From Streptosporangiaceae bacterium (GTDB lineage: Bacteria; Actinomycetota; Actinomycetes; Streptosporangiales; Streptosporangiaceae): a stretch of DNA of 16,886 nt. Position 1 is the stretch's first letter. Each line of letters starts with the position of its first letter. The translations under genes were made by a program, and so were the position numbers. The notes beneath the pieces are model-generated. The model saw nothing but the letters and a program-made list of their open reading frames with translations, searched no databases and was not told the origin of the DNA. Where the stretch lies: contig JASIBM010000191.1 of assembly GCA_030045175.1 (NCBI GenBank), positions 1 through 16,886 of the forward strand. The letters are read 5' to 3'. Positions 7,077-14,963 of this stretch are shown piece by piece.

Positions 7077-7142
7077 CCATCCTCCTGGACCGAGCCGCCG
7101 CAGCAGGCACCTGCCGAGGCACTCAGGGTTGTGCTTTCGAGG

Positions 7143-7148
7143 ATCATA
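7143..7148 (-). promoter_or_regulatory. Possible -10 element (TATGAT) for the DUF3068 gene
   Basis: On the minus strand TATGAT lies 67-72 bases upstream of ATG 7076. It sits in the only AT-rich patch of the 111-bp divergent region that also serves the acyltransferase. No good -35 is present at the usual spacing, so this is weak. Confidence 0.3.
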
Positions 7149-7187
7149 GTATGGATCACTGCCTCTGATGGGCTGCTATAGGGACAC

Positions 7188-8855
7188 ATGGCTACAACAG
7201 ATCGGTCAGCGGACATCGCCATCGCGCGCACCGCCGGCACTCGCGCACCGGCCGGAGCCGTCCGGTCGTCCGGTCACCAGGATTCCCTGGACGGCTTGCG
7301 GGTCATCGCGGCCCTCGCGGTCCTCGTGACGCACGTTGCCGGGGAAACCGGCTTCGCCTTCAACGGCACGCCGGCCTCCTGGGTCGCCAACCGGGGTGAC
7401 ATCGGCGTGCCTATATTTTTCGCGCTATCGGGGTTGCTGCTGTTCCGGCCCTGGGTTCGCGCGGTGCTTAGCGACCAGCCAGGGCCGGACGTGCGGGCCT
7501 ACCTGATCCGGCGGGCGCTGCGCATCCTGCCCGCCTACTGGGTGGTCGTCGTGGTCGCGATGATCTTCTTGGATCAGGGCGGTCACGCCAGGTCACCCGT
7601 GGCCTGGGCGCAGTACCTGCTGCTCGTGCAGGTCTATGACCCGCACCCCTGGTGGGCAGGCAGCGGAGCGATGGGCCTGGCCCAGATGTGGAGCCTTGCC
7701 GTCGAGGTGTCGTTCTACGCCGTGCTCCCGGTCCTGGCCCTGGTGATCGGCTGGCACGCGCGCAGGGGCAATGGTGACATCGCGGTCCGCGCCCGGCGGA
7801 TGCTCGCCTGGATCGCGGCGCTAGCTGGCATCTCTTATGCCTTCGTGGTGCTGACCTACTACCCGACCACCGCTGGGCTCTGGCTGGATTCCACCCTCCC
7901 GAGATACCTGACCTGGTTCGCCGTCGGAATGGCCGTGGCCGTGCTCGCGGAGTGGGCAAGGCTCGAGCCAGGGGACAATGGCCCGGTGCGCTCGGCCACG
8001 GCCGCGATCGCGTCCGCGGGCCTGGCGTGCTGGATGATCGCCGGGCTCACGTTCATCCTTGCCTGCACTCCCCTGGCCGGCCCGGAGGCGATCGGGGTGC
8101 CAAGCCTGTGGCAGTTCGAGGTCAAGACCGCCCTGTATACGGTGGTGGCGGCGGCCATCGTCGCGCCCGCCGCCTTCCAGCCCGCCGGGCAGACCCCGAT
8201 GAACCTCGTGCTCGGCAACCCGGTCATGAGGTTCCTCGGGCGGATCTCCTACGGGGTCTTCCTCTGGCAGTACCTGGCGATCTTCGGGCTGATCGCGCTC
8301 TTCGGCGTCAAGGACGCGTTCCACGGCGGCTCGTACACGACGCTCGGAACGCTAGTCGCCCTCATCCTGGTGACCCTCGTCAGCATCCTGGCCGCCACCG
8401 CCAGCTATTACATCGTCGAGCGGCCCGCCCAGCGGCTCTATGGCAGCCACCGTGCCCGGCCGGCCAGCCAGGCCGGCCGCCGGCCCCGGCGACTCATCGG
8501 CCGGATCCGGCTGGGCCATGACCAGGCTCGCGATCAGCCTGCCGACCACGATCAGGCACAGCACCTGCGGGGTGGTGTTCCACAGCGTGCTCACGGAGCT
8601 ACTGCCGTCGCCGGCGTCACGCAGGTGCACGCCGAGGGCCTGGGCGGCGGACGCGGCCAGCAGCAAGATCACCACGAGCCATGGGGAGCTCATGAGCCGA
8701 CCTGGCCAGGTCTGGCCGGCGAAGGCCAGTACGGCGAGGAAGATGAGGCCGGCGGCGGGCAGGATAAGCAGGCCGGGGAGCCCGCCGAGCCAGAGCCCGG
8801 TGAGCAAGACGACGGCCAGGCCGATCAGGTATCTCGTCGTGCGACCCAGGCCTGA
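7188..8855 (+). CDS. Acyltransferase family 3 (OafA/YrhL-type) membrane O-acyltransferase with antisense tail
   Basis: This is a multi-pass O-acyltransferase that moves acetyl or another acyl group onto an extracytoplasmic glycan or lipid. Family motifs are LDGLR plus the catalytic-type His (H49), GVPIFFALSGLLLFRPW (73-89), RRALRILPAYW (108-118) and WSLAVE (168-173). The membrane domain ends with YYIVERPAQRLYG near residue 419, which is the usual end of the family. The frame then runs another 136 residues of Gln/Gly/Asp/His-rich sequence, antisense to the AftD-family gene, until TGA 8855. This tail looks non-native. The start is ATG 7188 with AGGGA only 3 bases upstream. The proximity of glycosyltransferases suggests it decorates the same envelope glycan. 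Confidence 0.87.
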   Translation: MATTDRSADIAIARTAGTRAPAGAVRSSGHQDSLDGLRVIAALAVLVTHVAGETGFAFNGTPASWVANRGDIGVPIFFALSGLLLFRPWVRAVLSDQPGPDVRAYLIRRALRILPAYWVVVVVAMIFLDQGGHARSPVAWAQYLLLVQVYDPHPWWAGSGAMGLAQMWSLAVEVSFYAVLPVLALVIGWHARRGNGDIAVRARRMLAWIAALAGISYAFVVLTYYPTTAGLWLDSTLPRYLTWFAVGMAVAVLAEWARLEPGDNGPVRSATAAIASAGLACWMIAGLTFILACTPLAGPEAIGVPSLWQFEVKTALYTVVAAAIVAPAAFQPAGQTPMNLVLGNPVMRFLGRISYGVFLWQYLAIFGLIALFGVKDAFHGGSYTTLGTLVALILVTLVSILAATASYYIVERPAQRLYGSHRARPASQAGRRPRRLIGRIRLGHDQARDQPADHDQAQHLRGGVPQRAHGATAVAGVTQVHAEGLGGGRGQQQDHHEPWGAHEPTWPGLAGEGQYGEEDEAGGGQDKQAGEPAEPEPGEQDDGQADQVSRRATQA

Positions 8856-11800
8856 CCATCGCCCTGGACTGCCTGGGGCAGCAGGCGGTCGACCGTTGTC
8901 ATCTGTAAGAGCATTGGGAACGGCCGCCCTCCTGCGCCGCCGCGGCGCCGCCGCCGCGATGATCACCAGCCCGAGCGCGGCCAGGCAGGCGAGGATGTCG
9001 CGCCGGTACGACACGCCTGGCAAGAACGTCACTGTGACGACCCCACGCAGCCCGGCGGGCAGTGACCAGGCTTGCTCCCAGCCATCAAGCTGGAAGGCGC
9101 GAAGCGTGCGATGGCCGATCGTAGCCGTCCATCCGCTGTTGAAGTTCTGGTCGACCAACAGGTAGGACGGCGCAGTGGCGGCCACCTGCACGAGCCGCTT
9201 GGCTGGCGTCCAGGCAAGCACCCGGGCCGAGCCCGCGCCGGAGACGGCGCCGGTCTTGGGCGAGACGAGGCCACCTGGCCGGCTCAGGACCGCCGTTTGC
9301 ACGTCGAAGGAGTCCCAGTAGGGCTCGGTGACCCAGTTATCACCCGCCTTGATCGTGACGTGCGTGCAGGCGGCGAACTGGAGCGGCCGGCCAGTGAGCA
9401 GGTCGCCCAGCGTGCCGGTCACGCGGGTGGGAACCAACTTGCCGTCCAGCGAGATCCTGGGGCCGAGCCGGCAGGGCAGGGCGAACCGCACGTTCCCGCC
9501 GCCGGCGAGCGGCTTGACGCGGGGAATCGTGATATCGGTGATCTGGACCGGCAGGACCGACGGCGTGAACTTGAACTCCAGGGCCGACGTCCGCATCGGC
9601 GCGAACCGCAGCGTCGACTTCCAGCCGGTCACGATGCCGCCGCGCAGCTGACCGCGCGACCCTGTGATGACGACCGGCGTTGGCTCAGCGGCACCAGGTG
9701 GCCTGGTGATCGTCACCTCGCGGATGGTCCTGGCGCGCGCCCACCTGATGGTGAGGCTGGGTGATTTGTCCGCGCCGCCAGAGACCCAGGTGGTGAGCGG
9801 GTTCGCGTCGAAAGCCGACTCAGGCTGGTCTTGCGGATCGGCGGTGTAGGCCGAGCTCGCCGTGACCTTCGGCTGCGACCGGCCGATCCATGCGTACCGC
9901 TCCACCGACTGCGGGGCGATCATGATCGCCGTTCCGGTTAGCCGGACGGACTCGGCGCGGGAGACGGAGAAGGACTGGTTGAAGCCGTACTGTTCCTCCG
10001 TCGGCTTGACCAGGCTCGGCGAGCACACCCAGCGCAGCGACGTCAGCATGCACCCGCTGGGCTGCGGTTCGACCTTGGTCAGCAAGATCGCGCTTGGATC
10101 GGCACCACCCGCGAGATGGACCGAGGGCGCGACGATCGTGCGCGCGGCGACTACTCCTGGCACGGCCAGCTCCGCTATCCCGACCTGCCTGCCGAGCACC
10201 GGGGTGGCGCTCGGCCGGATCTTCGTGATCCTCAGGCGCAGCCACGAGGTCGGTCCCGCGGGCACCGCGAGCTGCTGATAGCCGCCAAAGACCCGTACCT
10301 GGTCGGTGACGCGGCCGGCGGCGGTGCTGATGGACACGCCCGTGACTGGCGGGCCGATGACCGGGTTGTCGGCGAACGCGACGCTGATGAAGCCAGGGTT
10401 GACCGGCCGGGTGAACTCCAGCCTGATCCACTGACCGACCGGCCCGGTGAGGGCGCCAGACTCCCACATGGTGCGCAGGTCACCGTCCACGGCCGCGTAA
10501 GGCAGCAGCCCGGTGGCACTCTGGGCCGGTATCGCGCTGATGTCGGCGTCTGAGGACGATGCCGTGACGTTGGCGATGCCCTCGTACCTCGCCACGCTCT
10601 CAAAGCGCACCCAGCTTGGTTCGAGGTAGTCATCGGCGGCCTCGAACGTGGCGCCAGGATCTGAGGCCGTCAGGGTGGGTGAGTAGTCAGACCTCAGCTC
10701 GCCGAAGTTCCTGACCCGGCGCCGCAATGTGTCCGTGAGCACCGTGTACCGCGCGGGGATGCTGGATGCGTCGGAGTCGACGAGCGCCGTCCGGCCGCGC
10801 AGCAAGCCCTGGTCGGCGAGGTAGATCAGCGCTTCAGGCGCGCCGTACACCCGCATGGCCCCGGTGGCCGGCACGACGGCGACGGGAGCCTGGGCGCCGC
10901 GCACTTCGTAGATCTCGACCGGCGGGTACGGCGTGTCGAAGCTGCTGATCGCGTCATTCGGGGTGAAGCTGCCCACGGGCAGCGCTCCGAACTGCGCGAC
11001 CTTGACGATTCCCGGCGACTCCGCCAGTGCCTGATGGATCCGGGCCGGCCAGGCGCCCCCGAGGTCGGAGCGGATCAGGTCGTTGCGCACGAGCACGTAC
11101 TTGATGCCCATCCGCGCGAGGACCTGGCTGATCCCAGCGGAACCTTCCCCGGCGGCCATCTGCTCATCGATGGCGTCAAGCAGCCTCGTCGCGCCGACCG
11201 AGCCGACGCTGGCGAGCTGCCGGCCGACCAGGTCCCCGTCAAACAGCGGCTCGAGCACGTCGTCCATCGGCCGGCCCCAGATGTACTCGCCGAAGCGCGC
11301 GCCAGGCTCTTCGAGCACCGCCTGGTGTCCCGCGTGCTTGTTCAGCCAGCTGGCGGCCTGCTGCCAGTACTGCGGGATAGCGGGAAAGTCACCCGATGCC
11401 GACAGCCCGCTTGTGAAGGCGGGAATGGCCACGACTGCCATGGCGGCCAGGGCGGTCGCGGTCCACGCCTGGCGTGTCACCCGCACCCGGACCCTGGCCA
11501 GCAGGTGGGCTAGCCCGAGCGCGATGGGGAGGCGAATCAGCGGGTCGAACTTCCGCAGGTTCCGCATCGGAGCCAGCGGGCCGTTCAGTAGATGATCGAG
11601 CCAGCCGGCCAGCGGATTGCCGAGCCCGCTGACGTAGCCTGCGCCGACGGCGACGATGCCGAGGAGCAGTATCCACAGCCATTGCCTTCGTGCTGGCAGG
11701 TCGCGCCGTAGCAGCCCGGCGAGCCCGAGCCCGGCGACCAGGCCGGTCAAGACGGTGGGAATCACCTGGGTAGAGATCTCAAAGCCCATCGGCCACCACG

Positions 11801-12734
11801 GGTGGCCATCGACGACCAGGTAGCTGATCCAGTGCTCGGTCCCGCGCAGCATGTTGCTCAAGCTGGTGACCGAGGTGGTGACCGCCGCGCTCTCGGTGTA
11901 CGGCAGGAAGGAGACGCCGTACTTGTCGAGCAGCAGCAGCGGGTAAATCCACCAGAGCGTCGCGAGCAGGACGGCGGGGATCCACCAGGCGAAGATTCGC
12001 CACTTCCTCGCCGACCGCGGCGCGGTCAGCAGGTACATCGCGGCGCAGATCACCATCACAAGGACCGACGCCGCGTTGATGCCGCTGCAGAGGGCGACCG
12101 CGACCGCCGACCTGGCGGCGGCCCGCATCCGGCCGGCCGCGCCGATGGTCTCGCCCTCCTGAACCGCCTTGACCAGCGGAAGCAAGATCCACGGCAGCAT
12201 CGCCGCTGGCAAGAATTCCCCGGAGAGCAGGCCGAGCTCGGTCAGCCCGCGTGGCACCAGCGCGTACGCGAACCCGGCGGCGAGCTGCGTGGCAGGAGTG
12301 CCGATGCCCAGCCTCGCGGCGAGCCGCACCACGCCGAGGAAGGCCGCCAGGCCGACCGCGGTGATCCAGAGCCGTTGCACCACCCACGGCGGCAGCGCCA
12401 TGAGCTTCCCGAGCACGAAGAACGGGCCAATCGGGAACAGGTAGCCAGCCGCCTGGTCCTGAAGCTGGCCGAACTGGGTCGGATCCCACAGCTGCAGGGC
12501 CCGGCCGAGGAAGCCGGCCGGGTTGATCGCGAGGTCTAGCTTGGTGTCCGCGATGATGTTGCCCGGCCGGTCCACGAAGGCGAGCACCGCGATGATCAGG
12601 CAGCTGACGGTCAGCCACAGCCACCGGCGCAGGTTGGCCTCGACGCCTCCCCGTACCGTCCCCGAGCCGCTGGCTGGCCCGTGCCCATCCGGCGGGCCCA
12701 GGGACTCCTGAGCCCGGGTGGGTGCTTCGATCAT
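8352..12734 (-). CDS. AftD-family arabinofuranosyltransferase-like GT-C protein with discoidin-like modules
   Basis: This 1460-residue membrane glycosyltransferase resembles mycobacterial AftD (DUF3367/PF11847), which adds arabinofuranose from decaprenyl-phospho-arabinose outside the membrane. The N-terminal GT-C domain (about 37-440) carries the family signature ADTKLDLAINPAGF (62-75), with acidic D63 and D67 in the first external loop, followed by LWDPTQFGQLQDQAAGYLFP (82-101). A soluble region follows (YVLVRND, 546-552). Two F5/8-type (discoidin-like) carbohydrate-binding modules lie at about 720-860 and 950-1075 (AAVDGDLRTMW; SAFDANPLTTW). C-terminal helices lie at about 1247-1262 and 1300-1408. 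The last 50 residues are antisense to the acyltransferase core and look spurious. ATG 12734 is the first start after an in-frame stop, and no good ribosome site is visible. It is 41 bp after the GT2-GT4 gene. The sugar donor here is unproven. Confidence 0.88.
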   Translation of the reverse strand: MIEAPTRAQESLGPPDGHGPASGSGTVRGGVEANLRRWLWLTVSCLIIAVLAFVDRPGNIIADTKLDLAINPAGFLGRALQLWDPTQFGQLQDQAAGYLFPIGPFFVLGKLMALPPWVVQRLWITAVGLAAFLGVVRLAARLGIGTPATQLAAGFAYALVPRGLTELGLLSGEFLPAAMLPWILLPLVKAVQEGETIGAAGRMRAAARSAVAVALCSGINAASVLVMVICAAMYLLTAPRSARKWRIFAWWIPAVLLATLWWIYPLLLLDKYGVSFLPYTESAAVTTSVTSLSNMLRGTEHWISYLVVDGHPWWPMGFEISTQVIPTVLTGLVAGLGLAGLLRRDLPARRQWLWILLLGIVAVGAGYVSGLGNPLAGWLDHLLNGPLAPMRNLRKFDPLIRLPIALGLAHLLARVRVRVTRQAWTATALAAMAVVAIPAFTSGLSASGDFPAIPQYWQQAASWLNKHAGHQAVLEEPGARFGEYIWGRPMDDVLEPLFDGDLVGRQLASVGSVGATRLLDAIDEQMAAGEGSAGISQVLARMGIKYVLVRNDLIRSDLGGAWPARIHQALAESPGIVKVAQFGALPVGSFTPNDAISSFDTPYPPVEIYEVRGAQAPVAVVPATGAMRVYGAPEALIYLADQGLLRGRTALVDSDASSIPARYTVLTDTLRRRVRNFGELRSDYSPTLTASDPGATFEAADDYLEPSWVRFESVARYEGIANVTASSSDADISAIPAQSATGLLPYAAVDGDLRTMWESGALTGPVGQWIRLEFTRPVNPGFISVAFADNPVIGPPVTGVSISTAAGRVTDQVRVFGGYQQLAVPAGPTSWLRLRITKIRPSATPVLGRQVGIAELAVPGVVAARTIVAPSVHLAGGADPSAILLTKVEPQPSGCMLTSLRWVCSPSLVKPTEEQYGFNQSFSVSRAESVRLTGTAIMIAPQSVERYAWIGRSQPKVTASSAYTADPQDQPESAFDANPLTTWVSGGADKSPSLTIRWARARTIREVTITRPPGAAEPTPVVITGSRGQLRGGIVTGWKSTLRFAPMRTSALEFKFTPSVLPVQITDITIPRVKPLAGGGNVRFALPCRLGPRISLDGKLVPTRVTGTLGDLLTGRPLQFAACTHVTIKAGDNWVTEPYWDSFDVQTAVLSRPGGLVSPKTGAVSGAGSARVLAWTPAKRLVQVAATAPSYLLVDQNFNSGWTATIGHRTLRAFQLDGWEQAWSLPAGLRGVVTVTFLPGVSYRRDILACLAALGLVIIAAAAPRRRRRAAVPNALTDDNGRPPAAPGSPGRWSGLGRTTRYLIGLAVVLLTGLWLGGLPGLLILPAAGLIFLAVLAFAGQTWPGRLMSSPWLVVILLLAASAAQALGVHLRDAGDGSSSVSTLWNTTPQVLCLIVVGRLIASLVMAQPDPADESPGPAAGLAGRPGTVAAIEPLGGPLDDVIAGGGGQDADEGHQDEGD

Positions 12735-12775
12735 CGGGGACTACCGGCCTTCCGGGCCGCCATGACGCGGGTAAC

Positions 12776-14719
12776 TCACGGGTCGCGGGACTGCCGGCCA
12801 GCGGCGCCTGCGATCAGCTTGGCAAGCTGCCCGGCGCTGTGATCCCAGTCGAAGCGCGCCGCCCAGGCCCGGCAGGCGGCCGCGATCTCGGCGCCGCGGG
12901 CCGGATCCGCCACTTCCTTGAGCGCTCGTTCCACGACATCCTCGATCAGATCCTGCTCCCGCACCAGCCACCCAGTCTCGCCGTCGCGAACCGCGTCGCG
13001 CAAGCCGTCCACATCGTAGGCCACGGTCGGCACCCCAAGCGCCGCGGCCTCGAGAACGCACAACCCCCAGCCCTCGCCCTGTGAGGTGTTCAGGTGCAGC
13101 GACGACCGGGCGACGAGCGCGCGCTTGCGTTCCTCTGGCAGGTACCCGTGCAGTCGCACCACCTGGTCCAGCCGCCGCGCGGCGACCTGGCTGGCCAGCT
13201 GGCCGAGCTGAGGGCCGGTGCCGATCACGTCGATCGTCACGGCGGAGCCTGCCAGGCGCTCGGCCACATCAAGGACTCGCTCCGCCCTCTTGTGCGCCAC
13301 CAGCCGCCCGACGAACGTGACCGACCGCTGAGCCCGGCCGGCGTCATCGAGGTTGGGCGACGTCGCGGGATCGCTGCCTGCTTCGGCGGAAAGGCCGTTC
13401 GGGATGATGTGGATCGGCCCGCGCCAGCCGAGCCTGGAGCGCATGGCACTGGCCGTTGACTCGGAGACGGCCACGCTTTGCTGCCGCCGGTAACACCACC
13501 GCGCGAACGGCCCCTCCAGCCAGCGCCCGACAGCCGCGACTGGAGCCGGGAAATGGACTCCGAACTGCACGTCGTGAACGTGGTGCACCACGCAGATGAC
13601 GGGCACGCGCCTGGCCAGCACAAGCGGAGCGAAGAACGGTATGCCGTTCTGGCAATCGACGACGGCGTCGAACCGGCCGCGGCGCGGCACCAGCCATGCG
13701 AGCACGCGCGGATAGACCGTCCACTTGCCGCCGAGCCTGACGATGTCGACGCCGTCGCGATGATCCCGGCGCGCCTGGCCAGGTGCCCGTGCGGTCACGA
13801 ACCGGACGTTCGCTCCCCTGCGCCGCAGCCCGAGCGCCATCTCCCAGGCATAACGCTCAGCGCCGCCGTTGTCAGGGTGCCATGGATCTCGCCAGTTGAG
13901 CACCGCGAGCTTCAGGCTCTCAACCCCTGGGCTGGCAACCCCTGGCTCGTCGGCCCGCCTTGGGGCGCTGGCCGGCTTGCCCGCTCGCAACGCCAGCCAG
14001 ATGGCTCCGACCTCCAGGAACGCGGCGAGCGAATGACGGCCCACGGAGAACGTGGAGCCAGGCATATCACGCCAGTTCACCGGGATCTCGATCGGCTCCG
14101 CGCCGCAGCGGCGGCATAGCGCGATCAACTCGATGTCGAACGCGAATCCGGTCGCGGTCATCCGCTGCGCCGCGGCGCGTGCCACCGCCCCGTCGAAGAA
14201 CTTGAACCCGCACTGACTGTCCCGCACTCCTGGCACGACCACCCTCGCCATGGCGCGGAACAAGAAGGCGCCCGACCTCCTGATGAGGCTGTGCCGCGCC
14301 TCCACCACGGACTCGCGGTGCGAGCGGGAGCCAATGACCATCGCCGCCCCGGACTCAAGCAGGCCGAGCGCCACGTCAATGGCGGACAGGTCGGTAGCCA
14401 TGTCGGCGTCGCAGAAACCCACCAGCCGGGCGCTCGTCGCCCGCAGGCCTGCTCGAACGGCGGCTCCCTTGCCGCGCTCGCTGCAACTGACCAGGCGCAC
14501 GGGCACCGGCCCGGCCGGCCATTGCCTGACTATCTCGGCGGTCCCGTCCGTGCTCGCGTTGTCGACGACCAGGATCTCAACGCCAGGCGGTAGCGTCGCG
14601 GCCTTATCGCACAGCAGGGCGAGCCCGGCCGGCAGTCGGGCAGCCTCATTCCGAGCTGGAACGATGATCTCCAGCCAGGCCTGGCCATGCTCTCCGGGCG
14701 GCCGGGAAGCATCCTCCAC
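12776..14719 (-). CDS. GT2-GT4 fusion glycosyltransferase
   Basis: This is one 647-residue frame with two glycosyltransferase halves. Residues 15-245 are a GT2 of the dolichyl/polyprenyl-phosphate sugar transferase type, with VVDNASTDGT (51-60), DAD metal-binding motif (104-106), SQCGFKFF (168-175) and FDIELI (194-199). Residues 269-640 are a GT4, with GGAERY (285-290), IIPNG (438-442) and the EX7E pair E549/E557 in EGWGLCVLE. The Pro/Ala/Gly-rich linker (about 246-268) joins them where a separate GT4 would normally begin (LKLAVLNWRDPW). The start is GTG 14719, only 13 bp after the small DUF2613-like gene. No ribosome site precedes it, so translational coupling is likely. The GT2 part probably makes a polyprenyl-phosphate sugar for the GT-C enzymes and the GT4 part extends a lipid-linked glycan. 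Substrates are unknown. Confidence 0.88.
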   Translation of the reverse strand: MEDASRPPGEHGQAWLEIIVPARNEAARLPAGLALLCDKAATLPPGVEILVVDNASTDGTAEIVRQWPAGPVPVRLVSCSERGKGAAVRAGLRATSARLVGFCDADMATDLSAIDVALGLLESGAAMVIGSRSHRESVVEARHSLIRRSGAFLFRAMARVVVPGVRDSQCGFKFFDGAVARAAAQRMTATGFAFDIELIALCRRCGAEPIEIPVNWRDMPGSTFSVGRHSLAAFLEVGAIWLALRAGKPASAPRRADEPGVASPGVESLKLAVLNWRDPWHPDNGGAERYAWEMALGLRRRGANVRFVTARAPGQARRDHRDGVDIVRLGGKWTVYPRVLAWLVPRRGRFDAVVDCQNGIPFFAPLVLARRVPVICVVHHVHDVQFGVHFPAPVAAVGRWLEGPFARWCYRRQQSVAVSESTASAMRSRLGWRGPIHIIPNGLSAEAGSDPATSPNLDDAGRAQRSVTFVGRLVAHKRAERVLDVAERLAGSAVTIDVIGTGPQLGQLASQVAARRLDQVVRLHGYLPEERKRALVARSSLHLNTSQGEGWGLCVLEAAALGVPTVAYDVDGLRDAVRDGETGWLVREQDLIEDVVERALKEVADPARGAEIAAACRAWAARFDWDHSAGQLAKLIAGAAGRQSRDP

Positions 14720-14732
14720 GCATCAAGCCAGG

Positions 14733-14870
14733 CTAGCGGGTGCCGTAGTTATACAGGCTCGCGTTCGAGGGCGCGCCGTTGGATACACCCTGCAGCACCT
14801 CGCCCGTGATCACCGTGGCGCCAACGGCAAGAACAAGCCCAACTACCATGGCGATAAGCAAGCGAACCAT
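14733..14870 (-). CDS. DUF2613-like small membrane or secreted protein (45 aa)
   Basis: This short gene has a clear start: ATG 14870 with AGGAG (14880-14876) 5 bases upstream, ending at TAG 14733. The product has one hydrophobic helix (about residues 3-22, LLIAMVVGLVLAVGATVI) and a short polar tail ending SLYNYGTR. Size, topology and position recall DUF2613 proteins (PF11021). In M. tuberculosis a small protein of this type (Rv0236A) lies directly before aftD (Rv0236c) on the same strand. Here the GT2-GT4 gene sits between it and the AftD-family gene. The function is unknown. It could be a membrane-embedded partner of a GT-C transferase. The helix may be an uncleaved anchor, since no typical signal-peptidase site is obvious. 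Confidence 0.75.
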   Translation of the reverse strand: MVRLLIAMVVGLVLAVGATVITGEVLQGVSNGAPSNASLYNYGTR

Positions 14871-14963
14871 CTGGGCTCCTTCACCCCGATTACTGCCCGT
14901 TAGCGTACCGCCGCACCAACCTCAGTGGCTACAAGCGGCACGAACCTGAGCGAATTCGTTACT

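Noticed and set aside
11779..12624. Long plus- and minus-strand frames within the AftD-family gene
   Set aside because: These are shadow frames typical of high GC. The AftD signature in the first external loop fixes the real frame.
12745..12759. CGGCC/GGCCG hairpin just before the AftD-family start
   Set aside because: A 5-bp GC stem is expected by chance at this base composition, and no regulatory logic is visible.
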